A stretch of DNA of 6,866 nt, from positions 1 to 6,866 of the forward strand of contig DASRSS010000285.1 of assembly GCA_035656335.1 (NCBI GenBank), given 5' to 3'. Below the pieces are notes generated by a model. The model had not been told where the DNA came from. It did no database searches and saw only the letters and a program-made list of their open reading frames with translations. Source of the stretch: DASRSS01 sp035656335 (GTDB lineage: Bacteria; Actinomycetota; Actinomycetes; Mycobacteriales; Jatrophihabitantaceae). Position numbers and translations under genes: made by a program. Each line of letters opens with the position of its first letter. Positions within the stretch are counted from its first letter, which is position 1. Shown in pieces: positions 1 to 6,866 of this stretch.

Positions 1-63
1 TCGAGCGGCGCCCGGGTGAAGGCCGTGCGGGCAGCGAACTCGAGAAGGGTGGTCGGGGCGACC

Positions 64-3000
64 GTGACAGCCGTGGACGCCGGCGAGCAGTTCGTGCACC
101 TGCACGTGCACACCGAGTACTCGATGCTCGACGGCGCGGCCCGGCTCGGCGAACTGTTCGAGGCGGCCGCCCGCATGGAGATGCCGGCCCTGGCGATGAC
201 CGACCACGGCAACGTGTTCGGCGCCTACGACTTCTACCGCAAGGCCAAGGACGCCGGCGTCAAGCCGATCATCGGCATGGAGGCCTACCTCACGCCGAAC
301 ACGTCCCGCTATGAACGCAAGCGGGTCCGCTGGGCAAACGGCGGCAGCGACGACGTCAGCGGCGGTGGCGCGTTCACGCACATGACCCTGCTCGCCGAGA
401 ACACCGCGGGCATGCACAACCTGTTCCGGCTCGCCTCGCGCGCGTCCACCGAGGGGTTCTTCTACAAGCCGCGCGCCGACCGTGAGCTGCTGGCCGAGTA
501 CGCGTCCGGCCTGATCGGCACTACCGGCTGCCCGTCCGGCGAGATCCAGACGTGGCTGCGGATCGGGGACTACGAGAAGGCGCGGGCGAGCGCGGCCGAG
601 TTCCGCGACATCTTCGGCCCGGGCAACTTCTTCCTCGAACTGATGGACCACGGCCTCGACATCGAGACCCGGGTGCGCGAGGGGCTGCTGCAGCTGGCGC
701 GCGACCTCGACCTGCCGATGATCGCGACCAACGACTCGCATTACACGCACCCGGACGACGCCGCAGCGCACGAGGTGCTGCTGTGCGTCCAGTCCGGCAA
801 GACGATGGCCGACCCGAACCGGTTCAAGCTGGACGGCTCCGGCTACTACCTGAAGTCCGCCGCCGAGATGCGCTCGCTGTGGGCGGACAAGCACGACCTG
901 CGCGAGGCGTGCGACAACACGCTGCTGATCGCCGAGCGCTGCGAGGTGTCCTTCACCGAGGGGACGGGCACCTACATGCCGCAGTTCCCGCTGCCGCCCG
1001 GCGAGGACGAGAGCTCCTGGTTCGTCAAGGAGGTCGAGCGCGGCCTGGCGATGCGCTACCCGAACGGCATCCCCGAGCACGTGCGCAAGCAGGCCGACTA
1101 CGAAGTCGCGATGATCCTGCAGATGGGCTTCCCGTCCTACTTCCTGGTGACCGCGGACCTGATCGGCTGGGCGCGCGAGCACGGCATCCGGGTCGGTCCC
1201 GGGCGCGGTTCGGCGGCCGGCTCGCTGGTCGCCTACGCGATGCGCATCACCGAGCTCGACCCGCTCAAGCACGGACTGATCTTCGAGCGGTTCCTGAACC
1301 CCGACCGCGTCTCGATGCCCGACATCGACATCGACTTCGACGAGCGCCGGCGCGGCGAGGTGCTCGCGTACGTCACCGAGAAGTACGGCGACGACCGCGT
1401 CGCGCAGGTCGTCACGTACGGCACGATCAAGTCCAAGCAGGCGCTCAAGGACGCCTCGCGCGTCCTCGGCTACCCGTTCTCGATGGGGGACCGGATCACC
1501 AAGGCCATGCCGCCCGCGGTCATGGCCAAGGACGTGCCGCTGAACAAGATCTTCGACCCGACCCACGAGCGGTACAAGGAGGGCGCCGAGTTCCGCGCGC
1601 TCGTCGAGGCCGACCAGGAGGTCGCCAAGGTTTTCGAGACCGCGAAGGGCCTCGAGGGCCTCAAGCGGCAGTGGGGCGTGCACGCCTGCGCCGTGATCAT
1701 GTCCAGCACGTCGCTGACCGACGTGATCCCGATCATGAAGCGCGAGCAGGACGGCGCGATCATCACGCAGTTCGACTACCCGACGTGCGAGTCGCTCGGG
1801 CTGCTGAAGATGGACTTCCTCGGCCTGCGCAACCTGACCGTCATCGACGACGCGCTGGACAACATCGCCGCCAACCGTGGCGAGAAGCTCGTCATCGAGG
1901 ACGTCCCGGTCGACGACAAGACCACGTTCGAGCTGCTCGCCCGCGGCGACACGCTCGGGGTGTTCCAGCTCGACGGCGGCCCGATGCGCGCGCTGCTGCG
2001 CTCGATGCGTCCGGACAACTTCGAGGACATCTCCGCCGTCGGCGCGCTCTACCGTCCCGGGCCGATGGGGGCGAACTCGCACAACGAGTACGCCGACCGC
2101 AAGAACGGCCGCAAGCCCGTCATCCCGATCCACTCAGAGCTGGCCGAGCCGCTCGAGGAGATCCTCGGGGACACGTACGGCCTGATCGTCTACCAGGAAC
2201 AGGTCATGGCGATCGCGCAGAAGGTGGCCGGGTTCTCGCTCGGTCAAGCAGACCTGCTGCGCCGCGCGATGGGCAAGAAGAAGAAGGCCGAGCTGGACAA
2301 GCAGCAGGCCGGCTTCTTTGCCGGCATGCGCGAGCGCGGCTACTCCGACGCCGCGATCCAGACGCTGTGGGACATCCTGCTGCCGTTCTCGGACTACGCG
2401 TTCAACAAGGCGCACTCGGCCGCCTACGGCTTGATCTCCTACTGGACGGCCTACCTCAAGGCGAACTACCCGGCCGAGTACATGGCCGCCCTGCTGACGT
2501 CCGTGAAGGACGACAAGGACAAGATGGCCGTCTACCTGGCCGAGTGCCGGCGGATGGGCATCAAGGTGCTGCCGCCGTGCGTCAACTCCTCGGACGCGAA
2601 CTTCACCCCGACCGGCACCGACATCCGCTTCGGCCTGGCCGCGATCCGCAACGTGGGCACGAACGTCGTCGCCTCGATCGTCGGGACGCGCAAGGAGAAG
2701 GGGGCCTATGCGGACTTCGGCGACTTCCTGCGCAAGGTCGAGGCGGTGGTGTGCAACAAGCGCACCATCGAGGCGCTGATCAAGGGCGGCGCGTTCGACT
2801 CGCTCGGCCATGCGCGCCGCGGCCTGGTCAACGTGTACGAACCGGCCGTCGACGCGGTGCTCGACACGAAGCGCAACGAGGCGAACGGCCAGTTCGACCT
2901 GTTCGGCGACATGGGCGCCGCGGCAAGCGCGCCCGAGGACGACGTGTTCGCCGTGCGCGTGCCCGACGACGAGTGGGACAAGAAGGTGCTGCTGCAGTTC

Positions 3001-3609
3001 GAGCGCGAGATGCTCGGGCTCTACGTCTCCGACCACCCGCTGTTCGGGCTGGAGCACATCCTCGGCGCGCACGCGGACGCGTCCATCGCCGGGCTGCTCG
3101 CCGAGCCGCCGGCCGAGCAGCAGACCGTGACGCTGACCGGGATCCTGTCGTCGGTGAACCGGCGGGTGACCAAGGCCGGCGCGCCCTGGGCGCAGGTCGT
3201 GCTGGAGGACCTCGAGGGCTCGATCGAGGTGATGTTCTTCCCGTCCACCTACGCGCAGGTCTCGTTGACGATTGCCGAGGACGCGATCGTGGCGATCAAG
3301 GGACGTACAGACGCGCGCGAGGACACGGTCAAGCTGATCGGCTCGGAGATCACGCTGCTGGACACGTCCGAGGCACCGCGCGGCCCAGTCGTGGTGAAGA
3401 TGGCGCCGGCGCGCTGCACCCAGCCGATGGTGGACCGGTTGCGGGACGTGCTGGCCACGCACCCGGGCACGACCGAGGTGCACCTGCGGCTGGAGAACGG
3501 CGAGCGCAGCAAGATGCTGCGGCTCGGCGACGGGTACCGGGTCACGCCCTCGCCCGCCCTGATGGGCGACCTGAAGGCGCTCCTCGGCCCCGCCGCCGTC
3601 TCGGTGTAG
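64..3609 (+). CDS. dnaE1: DNA polymerase III alpha subunit, DnaE1 type (replicative polymerase with PHP domain)
   Basis: Catalytic subunit of the chromosomal replicase, polymerising DNA at the fork. Residues are numbered from an upstream in-frame GTG at 16 (1197 aa); the GTG at 64 is preferred (1181 aa, beginning MTAVDAGEQFVHLH) because family members start a few residues before FVHLH. The N-terminal PHP domain (about 26-290) keeps the expected metal ligands: H30, H32, D39, H64, E89, H122, C172, D240 and H242. Related mycobacterial DnaE1 proofreads with this site, so a 3'-5' exonuclease is likely here (inference). The palm has PDIDIDF with D436 and D438, and the third aspartate D600 in KMDFLGLRNL. 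FNKAHSAAYG (797-805) is the conserved block near the fingers. QFDLF at 959-963 looks like the internal beta-clamp motif. An OB fold follows (about 1036-1115), then a C-terminal domain. Length is normal for actinobacterial DnaE1; no intein or frameshift is seen. Only 63 bases of upstream sequence are in the window; GAGAAGGG at 42-49 is a weak, distant ribosome-site candidate. The dnaE1 call is very secure, the exact start less so. Confidence 0.96.
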   Translation: MTAVDAGEQFVHLHVHTEYSMLDGAARLGELFEAAARMEMPALAMTDHGNVFGAYDFYRKAKDAGVKPIIGMEAYLTPNTSRYERKRVRWANGGSDDVSGGGAFTHMTLLAENTAGMHNLFRLASRASTEGFFYKPRADRELLAEYASGLIGTTGCPSGEIQTWLRIGDYEKARASAAEFRDIFGPGNFFLELMDHGLDIETRVREGLLQLARDLDLPMIATNDSHYTHPDDAAAHEVLLCVQSGKTMADPNRFKLDGSGYYLKSAAEMRSLWADKHDLREACDNTLLIAERCEVSFTEGTGTYMPQFPLPPGEDESSWFVKEVERGLAMRYPNGIPEHVRKQADYEVAMILQMGFPSYFLVTADLIGWAREHGIRVGPGRGSAAGSLVAYAMRITELDPLKHGLIFERFLNPDRVSMPDIDIDFDERRRGEVLAYVTEKYGDDRVAQVVTYGTIKSKQALKDASRVLGYPFSMGDRITKAMPPAVMAKDVPLNKIFDPTHERYKEGAEFRALVEADQEVAKVFETAKGLEGLKRQWGVHACAVIMSSTSLTDVIPIMKREQDGAIITQFDYPTCESLGLLKMDFLGLRNLTVIDDALDNIAANRGEKLVIEDVPVDDKTTFELLARGDTLGVFQLDGGPMRALLRSMRPDNFEDISAVGALYRPGPMGANSHNEYADRKNGRKPVIPIHSELAEPLEEILGDTYGLIVYQEQVMAIAQKVAGFSLGQADLLRRAMGKKKKAELDKQQAGFFAGMRERGYSDAAIQTLWDILLPFSDYAFNKAHSAAYGLISYWTAYLKANYPAEYMAALLTSVKDDKDKMAVYLAECRRMGIKVLPPCVNSSDANFTPTGTDIRFGLAAIRNVGTNVVASIVGTRKEKGAYADFGDFLRKVEAVVCNKRTIEALIKGGAFDSLGHARRGLVNVYEPAVDAVLDTKRNEANGQFDLFGDMGAAASAPEDDVFAVRVPDDEWDKKVLLQFEREMLGLYVSDHPLFGLEHILGAHADASIAGLLAEPPAEQQTVTLTGILSSVNRRVTKAGAPWAQVVLEDLEGSIEVMFFPSTYAQVSLTIAEDAIVAIKGRTDAREDTVKLIGSEITLLDTSEAPRGPVVVKMAPARCTQPMVDRLRDVLATHPGTTEVHLRLENGERSKMLRLGDGYRVTPSPALMGDLKALLGPAAVSV

Positions 3610-3628
3610 CCGGCCGCGAGTTAAACGT

Positions 3629-3651
3629 CCCGCGGTTACATGGACTGCGGG
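3629..3651. terminator. hairpin in the convergent gap between dnaE1 and the ABC permease gene
   Basis: CCCGCGGT at 3629-3636 pairs with ACTGCGGG at 3644-3651, giving eight pairs round the 7-base loop TACATGG. One pair is a G-U wobble in the plus-strand transcript, so the hairpin is slightly better for dnaE1 than for the opposite gene. It lies 20 bp after the dnaE1 stop and directly after the permease stop, in a 42-bp gap between converging genes, where a shared terminator is expected. No T-tract follows on either strand, as is often the case in high-GC actinobacteria, so the terminator role is inferred from position and pairing. Confidence 0.5.
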
Positions 3652-4511
3652 CTACACGGACCGCTGGTAGCTGCGGAACGCGCGCGTGGCGAGCGCGCCG
3701 AGCGCGACCGCGACGACCACCAGCCAGCCGAGCCGCGGCCACACCGCGCCCCACTGCGTCGCGCCGGACAGCGCCTGCCGCGACGCGACCACCGCCCAGT
3801 CGACCGGGTTGTAGCGGGCGACGTGCTGCACCCAGCGCGGCGCGAGGTCGACGTCCATCACGGCCGAGGACAGGAACTGCAGCGGCAGCACGATGAACTG
3901 GCTGATGCCGATCAGGGCCTCGTGCTGGCGCACCAGCAGCGCGATCGCGTTCGAGAACGAGGCGATGATCGAGGACAGCAGGACCGCGGCGAGCACGGTG
4001 ACGCCGATGCCTGCCGCGCCGCCGGTGAACCGGGCGCCCGCCGCGAACGCGATCAGCAGCACGATCAGCGTCTGCACCACGGTCGTCACCGCCTGGTAGG
4101 CCAGCGAGCCGATCATCATCGCGCCGCGGCGCACCGGCGAGGCGAGCAGGCGATCCATCACGCCCCGCTCCATGTCCTGGATGTACACGGTGCCGGCCCA
4201 GCCGCTGGAGAACAGCGCGGTCATGACGACGACGCCGGGCGTGATGAACTCCAGGTACGACCCCGCGTGCGCGGCGAATCCGGGCAGGTGGATCACGCTG
4301 CGGAACAGCTGGCCGAACAGCAGCAGCCAGATCGCCGGCTGGACGATCGCGATCGCCGCGAACGCCGGCTGGCGCATGAACGTGCGGATGGACCGGACCG
4401 TGAGCAGCGTTGAGTGCCGGACCAGTTCCGCGAGTGGGCGGTTACCCGTCGAGTGGGCAGTTATAGGGGCCCACTCGGCGCGCAGGTGCCCACTCGAGGT
4501 GACGGGCGCGG

Positions 4512-4515
<4 letters not shown>
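3652..4515 (-). CDS. ABC-2 type transporter permease (DrrB-like) with a repeat-derived N-terminal segment
   Basis: Integral membrane half of an ABC exporter, 287 aa, expected to pair with the ATPase encoded just upstream and to move a drug, lipid or other hydrophobic compound outward (family inference; substrate unknown). About six hydrophobic segments lie near residues 52-70, 90-113, 136-160, 168-195, 200-220 and 262-280. ABC-2 family features include ERGVMDRLLASPVRR (116-130, the cytosolic loop before TM3), PLQFLSSAVM (211-220) and NPVDWAVVASR (236-246). The ATG at 4515-4513 overlaps the ATPase stop as ATGA, so translation is probably coupled and this start is firm. Odd feature: residues 7-29 are the translation of a palindromic repeat whose relatives lie in the intergenic DNA at 6487-6721; the ordinary permease sequence seems to begin near ELVRHSTLL (30-38). 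No ATG or GTG follows the repeat before the first membrane segment, so the insert should be present in the protein as a cytosolic N-terminal extension. Confidence 0.92.
4431..4496. repeat. palindromic repeat copy A, lying inside the permease coding sequence
   Basis: Four boxes start at 4435 (TGGGCG), 4454 (TGGGCA), 4468 (GGCCCA) and 4487 (TGCCCA), spaced 19, 14 and 19 bp. This matches the first four boxes of the two copies at 6487 and 6624, and it aligns to them without a gap. The centre is a hairpin: CGAGTGGGC (4450-4458) pairs with GCCCACTCG (4469-4477) across a loop containing GTTATAGG (4460-4467), which is identical in all three copies. The outer boxes also pair (CGAGTGGGC at 4431-4439 with GCCCACTCG at 4488-4496). 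The fifth box of the other copies is absent. Read on the minus strand it encodes permease residues 7-29, in a frame where the loop reads P-I-T and the TAA found in another frame is avoided. Confidence 0.88.
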
Positions 4516-5507
<992 letters not shown>

Positions 5508-5514
5508 ACCGAAA

Positions 5515-5522
5515 CTCCCTTT
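5515..5522 (-). promoter_or_regulatory. ribosome binding site of the ABC ATPase gene
   Basis: AAAGGGAG on the minus strand ends 7 nt before the ATG at 5507. It fixes that ATG as the start of the ATPase. Confidence 0.75.
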
Positions 5523-5532
5523 GACGGTAGGG

Positions 5533-5600
5533 GAGTCGATGCCATGGTCACCTAGACTTGTGAATTGGCCTCGGGTTGTGACCGTTCGCGGTATCGACTC
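5533..5600. promoter_or_regulatory. nested inverted repeats in the leader of the ABC ATPase gene
   Basis: GAGTCGATGCC (5533-5543) is matched by GGTATCGACTC (5590-5600), ten of eleven positions. Inside it GGTCAC (5546-5551) is matched perfectly by GTGACC (5578-5583). The pair of arms spans nearly the whole leader between the padR 3' hairpin and the ATPase start. It could be a folded mRNA leader, a two-part operator, or both. In the minus-strand transcript the one mismatch is C against A. No good -35/-10 pair was found here; TAGGTG on the minus strand (5554-5549) is at best a weak -10 with no -35. Function is unknown. Confidence 0.4.
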
Positions 5601-5609
5601 GGGTTCTCG

Positions 5610-5643
5610 CTCTCTGGCCGGTGTTGCACCACCGGCCAGAGAG
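5610..5643 (-). terminator. strong hairpin just after the padR stop codon; terminator or attenuator
   Basis: CTCTCTGGCCGGT (5610-5622) pairs perfectly with ACCGGCCAGAGAG (5631-5643), and one further G-C pair leaves a 6-base loop TTGCAC, making a 14-bp stem. It begins 2 nt after the padR stop on the transcribed strand. No U-run follows. Position and strength suggest an actinobacterial hairpin terminator that separates padR from, or reduces read-through into, the ABC genes. It could instead protect the 3' end of a processed padR mRNA. Confidence 0.55.
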
Positions 5644-5645
5644 TC

Positions 5646-6332
5646 CTAGCTCTGCTCTTCGCGTGGCAGCAGCGCGCGCGCCTCCTCTCCGAGGTGGCCG
5701 ACCGGGTCGGCCATGATCTCGTCGAAGCTCATGCCCTCGGCGCGCAGTTCGTGCGTGCGCCGCCAGAGCTTGGACCCGCCGAGCGTGCCCTTGCGGATGC
5801 GGGTCAGCAGGTCCTGGACGAAGTCGAGCTCGGCCGTGAGCAGCGCGTGCCGGTACTGCGACTCGATGCTGAACAGCTCGGGCAGCTTCATCTCGGCGCA
5901 GATCTCCTCGGCGCGCTCGAGCGCCCCGAGTTCGATGCGCAGCGCGACGATCCGCGTGTCCAGCAGCTGCGCGACCTCGTCCGGGGGCAGCGCGCCGACC
6001 AGCGAGAGCCCGGCTTCCAGCGAGGTGTATTCGCGAGTCGGGGTGGACAGCAGTTCGGACAGCCAGTCCTCGAGTTCGGCCTGCCCCGCCTCGGTGATCG
6101 TGTACACGGTGCGTTCCGGACGGCGCCCTTCGCGCGTCGTGTGCTGCGCCGTGATCAGTCCCTGCTTGGCCAGGGACTCGACCACCGAGTACAGCGAGCC
6201 GTAGTTGAGCTTGATGCTCTGCTCCTTGCCGCGGGTGCGCAGCGTCGCCGAGATCTCGTACGGGTGCATCGGCTTCTCGCTCAGGCACTCCAGGACGGCC
6301 AGCGCCAGCGGGTTGGACCTGCGTCGCGCCAT
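5646..6332 (-). CDS. PadR-family transcriptional regulator
   Basis: DNA-binding repressor, 228 aa, of the kind that commonly controls adjacent drug-efflux ABC genes and its own promoter. The N-terminal winged helix (about 8-92) has the PadR pattern: LALAVLECLSEKPMHPYEI (9-27), then NYGSLYSVVESLAKQGLI (43-60) covering the recognition helix, and the wing RTVYTITEAGQAEL (74-87). The C-terminal part (about 108-225) is helix-rich and charged, as in the longer PadR subfamily with a dimerising coiled region. The ATG at 6332 is preceded by GGGAGG (6343-6338) at 5 nt. Upstream are a promoter and a dyad over its -10, pointing to autorepression. Downstream on the same strand, after a hairpin and 138 bp, come the ABC ATPase and permease, its probable targets (inference from context). 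The ligand is unknown. Confidence 0.93.
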   Translation of the reverse strand: MARRRSNPLALAVLECLSEKPMHPYEISATLRTRGKEQSIKLNYGSLYSVVESLAKQGLITAQHTTREGRRPERTVYTITEAGQAELEDWLSELLSTPTREYTSLEAGLSLVGALPPDEVAQLLDTRIVALRIELGALERAEEICAEMKLPELFSIESQYRHALLTAELDFVQDLLTRIRKGTLGGSKLWRRTHELRAEGMSFDEIMADPVGHLGEEARALLPREEQS

Positions 6333-6337
6333 CGGTG

Positions 6338-6343
6338 CCTCCC
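6338..6343 (-). promoter_or_regulatory. ribosome binding site of padR
   Basis: GGGAGG on the minus strand lies 5 nt before the ATG at 6332, a near-ideal Shine-Dalgarno site that supports this start. Confidence 0.8.
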
Positions 6344-6378
6344 GGTCGTGTGAACTCGCCGAGCCGTTGCTCGCACGA

Positions 6379-6403
6379 ACTCGATTACTCGAAGTCGAGT
6401 ATC
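6379..6403. promoter_or_regulatory. candidate PadR operator: dyad plus extra half-site over the padR -10
   Basis: TACTCGA (6386-6392) and TCGAGTA (6395-6401) form a perfect 7-bp dyad with a 2-bp centre (AG). A third half-site, ACTCGA, lies at 6379-6384, 8 bp in phase before the ACTCGA at 6387. The dyad overlaps the -10 hexamer (6398-6403) of the padR promoter, so a bound protein would block polymerase. That PadR itself binds here is inferred from the usual autorepression in this family; no binding data can be read from the sequence. Confidence 0.55.
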
Positions 6404-6426
6404 AGGGTTCGGGTGCCGCGCGTCAA
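6398..6426 (-). promoter_or_regulatory. padR promoter, housekeeping sigma type
   Basis: On the minus strand TTGACG (6426-6421) and GATACT (6403-6398) are separated by exactly 17 bp (6420-6404). The -35 matches consensus at 5 of 6 positions and the -10 at 4 of 6. Transcription would begin near 6390, giving a leader of about 58 nt before the ATG at 6332. Confidence 0.6.
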
Positions 6427-6486
6427 GTCCTTTGCGACGGTGCCCATCGGGGTCGCGCCGCGCCCCTCGGAGGTGACCGCCTCCCG

Positions 6487-6584
6487 CGAGTGGCCACTTT
6501 CGCGTCGAGTGGCCAGTTATAGGTGGCCACTCGGTGCGTAGGTGGCCACCGGGCGTGTAGGTGGCCACTCGACGAGGTCGGTCG
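6487..6584. repeat. palindromic repeat copy B, intergenic
   Basis: Five TGGCCA boxes start at 6491, 6510, 6524, 6543 and 6562, spaced 19, 14, 19 and 19 bp. The inner hairpin is CGAGTGGCCA (6506-6515), loop GTTATAGG (6516-6523), TGGCCACTCG (6524-6533), ten perfect pairs. The first four boxes are symmetric about the loop centre, so the whole is a larger imperfect palindrome. It matches copy C at 94 of 98 positions, 137 bp away. On the minus strand two frames read through it and the third stops at the TAA in the loop. Confidence 0.92.
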
Positions 6585-6600
6585 CCTGGGCCTCCCGCGG
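6580..6600. repeat. 21-bp flank repeat, first copy (second at 6843-6863)
   Basis: The sequence starting GTCGCCTGGGCC at 6581 recurs exactly at 6844, and the identity with one base before it is 21 bp. On the minus strand it reads PREAQAT. It lies next to copy B, and the second copy lies at the right window edge, which suggests a duplicated block that included this flank and the palindromic repeat. Confidence 0.75.
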
Positions 6601-6623
6601 CTCGTCCTGCTGGGGTTCCTCGG

Positions 6624-6721
6624 CGAGTGGCCACTTTCGCGTCGAGTGGCCGGTTATAGGTGGCCACTCGGTGCGTAGGTGGCCACTGGGCGTGTAGGTG
6701 GCCACTGGGCGAGGTCGGTCG
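6624..6721. repeat. palindromic repeat copy C, intergenic or at a gene 3' end
   Basis: Boxes start at 6628, 6647 (TGGCCG), 6661, 6680 and 6699, with the same 19, 14, 19, 19 spacing as copy B. The inner hairpin is CGAGTGGCCG (6643-6652), loop GTTATAGG (6653-6660), TGGCCACTCG (6661-6670). The changed tenth pair is a G-U wobble in a plus-strand transcript. Differences from copy B are four bases in 98. Confidence 0.92.
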
Positions 6722-6866
6722 GCGGGATCGGAGTGCTCTGCGTGCTCGGCTTCCAGCTCGGTGCGGGGCGTGTGGTCACCTCGGGCTCGGACGCCTCGGC
6801 GTGGGTGGGTTTCTCGGGCAGTGCTGGGCGCGTCGGGTGGTGGGTCGCCTGGGCCTCCCGCGGTTG
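6654..6866 (-). CDS. possible 3' end of a proline-rich protein, partial, running off the right edge
   Basis: From 6866 the minus strand is open for 70 codons to a TAA at 6656-6654, which lies in the loop of repeat copy C. Before the repeat (about 54 codons) the frame is rich in Pro, Thr, Ala and Glu, as in a disordered tail or linker (for example PALPEKPTHAEASEPEVT), and most third positions are G or C, as expected of real genes in such a genome. The last 16 residues, from WPPTRPVATY to SGHL, are repeat sequence. No start codon or domain is visible because the gene would begin outside the window. Alternative: non-coding DNA with a chance open frame. I do not recognise the protein. Confidence 0.4.
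   Translation of the reverse strand, partial: QPREAQATHHPTRPALPEKPTHAEASEPEVTTRPAPSWKPSTQSTPIPPTDLAQWPPTRPVATYAPSGHL

Noticed and set aside
2134..3483. 449-codon minus-strand open frame opposite dnaE1
   Set aside because: Low-complexity His/Arg/Val-rich translation typical of the antisense of a high-GC gene, with no motif.
64..3609. Intein in dnaE1
   Set aside because: The polymerase sequence is continuous through all conserved blocks, with normal length for the family.
552..3896. Very long plus-strand open frame overlapping dnaE1 in another frame
   Set aside because: Its product is Arg/Ala/Pro-rich with no domain, and it lies under a clearly recognisable polymerase. Such shadows are normal in high-GC genes.
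5548..6353. Open frames on both strands overlapping padR in other frames
   Set aside because: The PadR winged-helix frame explains the region, with a good ribosome site and promoter.
6281..6705. Small minus-strand open frames reading through the repeats (up to 128 codons)
   Set aside because: Their sequence is mostly translated repeat (VATY, GHLRTEWPP, GHSTRKWPL) in different frames, without a domain; one overlaps the padR start. They are likely to be spurious hypothetical proteins.
6487..6721. CRISPR array
   Set aside because: The boxes are short palindromes at 14 or 19 bp spacing with near-identical material between them, with no unique spacers of uniform length and no cas genes.

Overview
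High-GC DNA with strong G/C bias at third codon positions and GTG starts, fitting an actinobacterium. The genus cannot be fixed from this window. It holds one housekeeping gene, a small regulated efflux-type ABC operon, and a family of palindromic repeats, one copy of which is embedded in the coding sequence of the ABC permease.

Layout. (1) About 64-3609, plus strand: the replicative DNA polymerase III alpha subunit of the DnaE1 type, complete, with an intact metal-binding PHP domain, all three polymerase aspartates, a clamp-binding motif and an OB fold. (2) 3610-3651: a 42-bp convergent gap containing a G/C-rich hairpin, probably a terminator. (3) 6332 down to 3652, minus strand: three genes in the order padR regulator, ABC ATPase (DrrA/CcmA-like), ABC-2 permease (DrrB-like). 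ATPase and permease overlap as ATGA and are surely cotranslated. A 138-bp leader with two inverted-repeat structures separates padR from the ATPase. The padR promoter (TTGACG, 17 bp, GATACT) carries a near-perfect dyad over its -10, the expected place for a PadR autorepressor site. (4) 6333-6866: no complete gene. It holds the padR promoter, two copies of a palindromic repeat 137 bp apart, and a proline-rich open frame entering from the right edge.

The most unusual element is the repeat. Three copies (4431-4496, 6487-6584, 6624-6721) share palindromic boxes of the TGGCCA type at exactly the same spacing (19, 14, 19 bp, plus another 19 in the two intergenic copies), arranged symmetrically round an 8-base loop GTTATAGG. 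The copy at 4431-4496 is read in frame as residues 7-29 of the permease, and its boxes carry a C-to-G change matched by G-to-C on the opposite arm, so pairing is kept. No transposase, cas gene, tRNA or rRNA was seen.

How the genes work together (inference from families): the PadR protein would repress itself and perhaps the downstream exporter until a drug or other ligand binds. The ATPase and permease would form the pump. dnaE1 is a convergent neighbour with no evident functional link.
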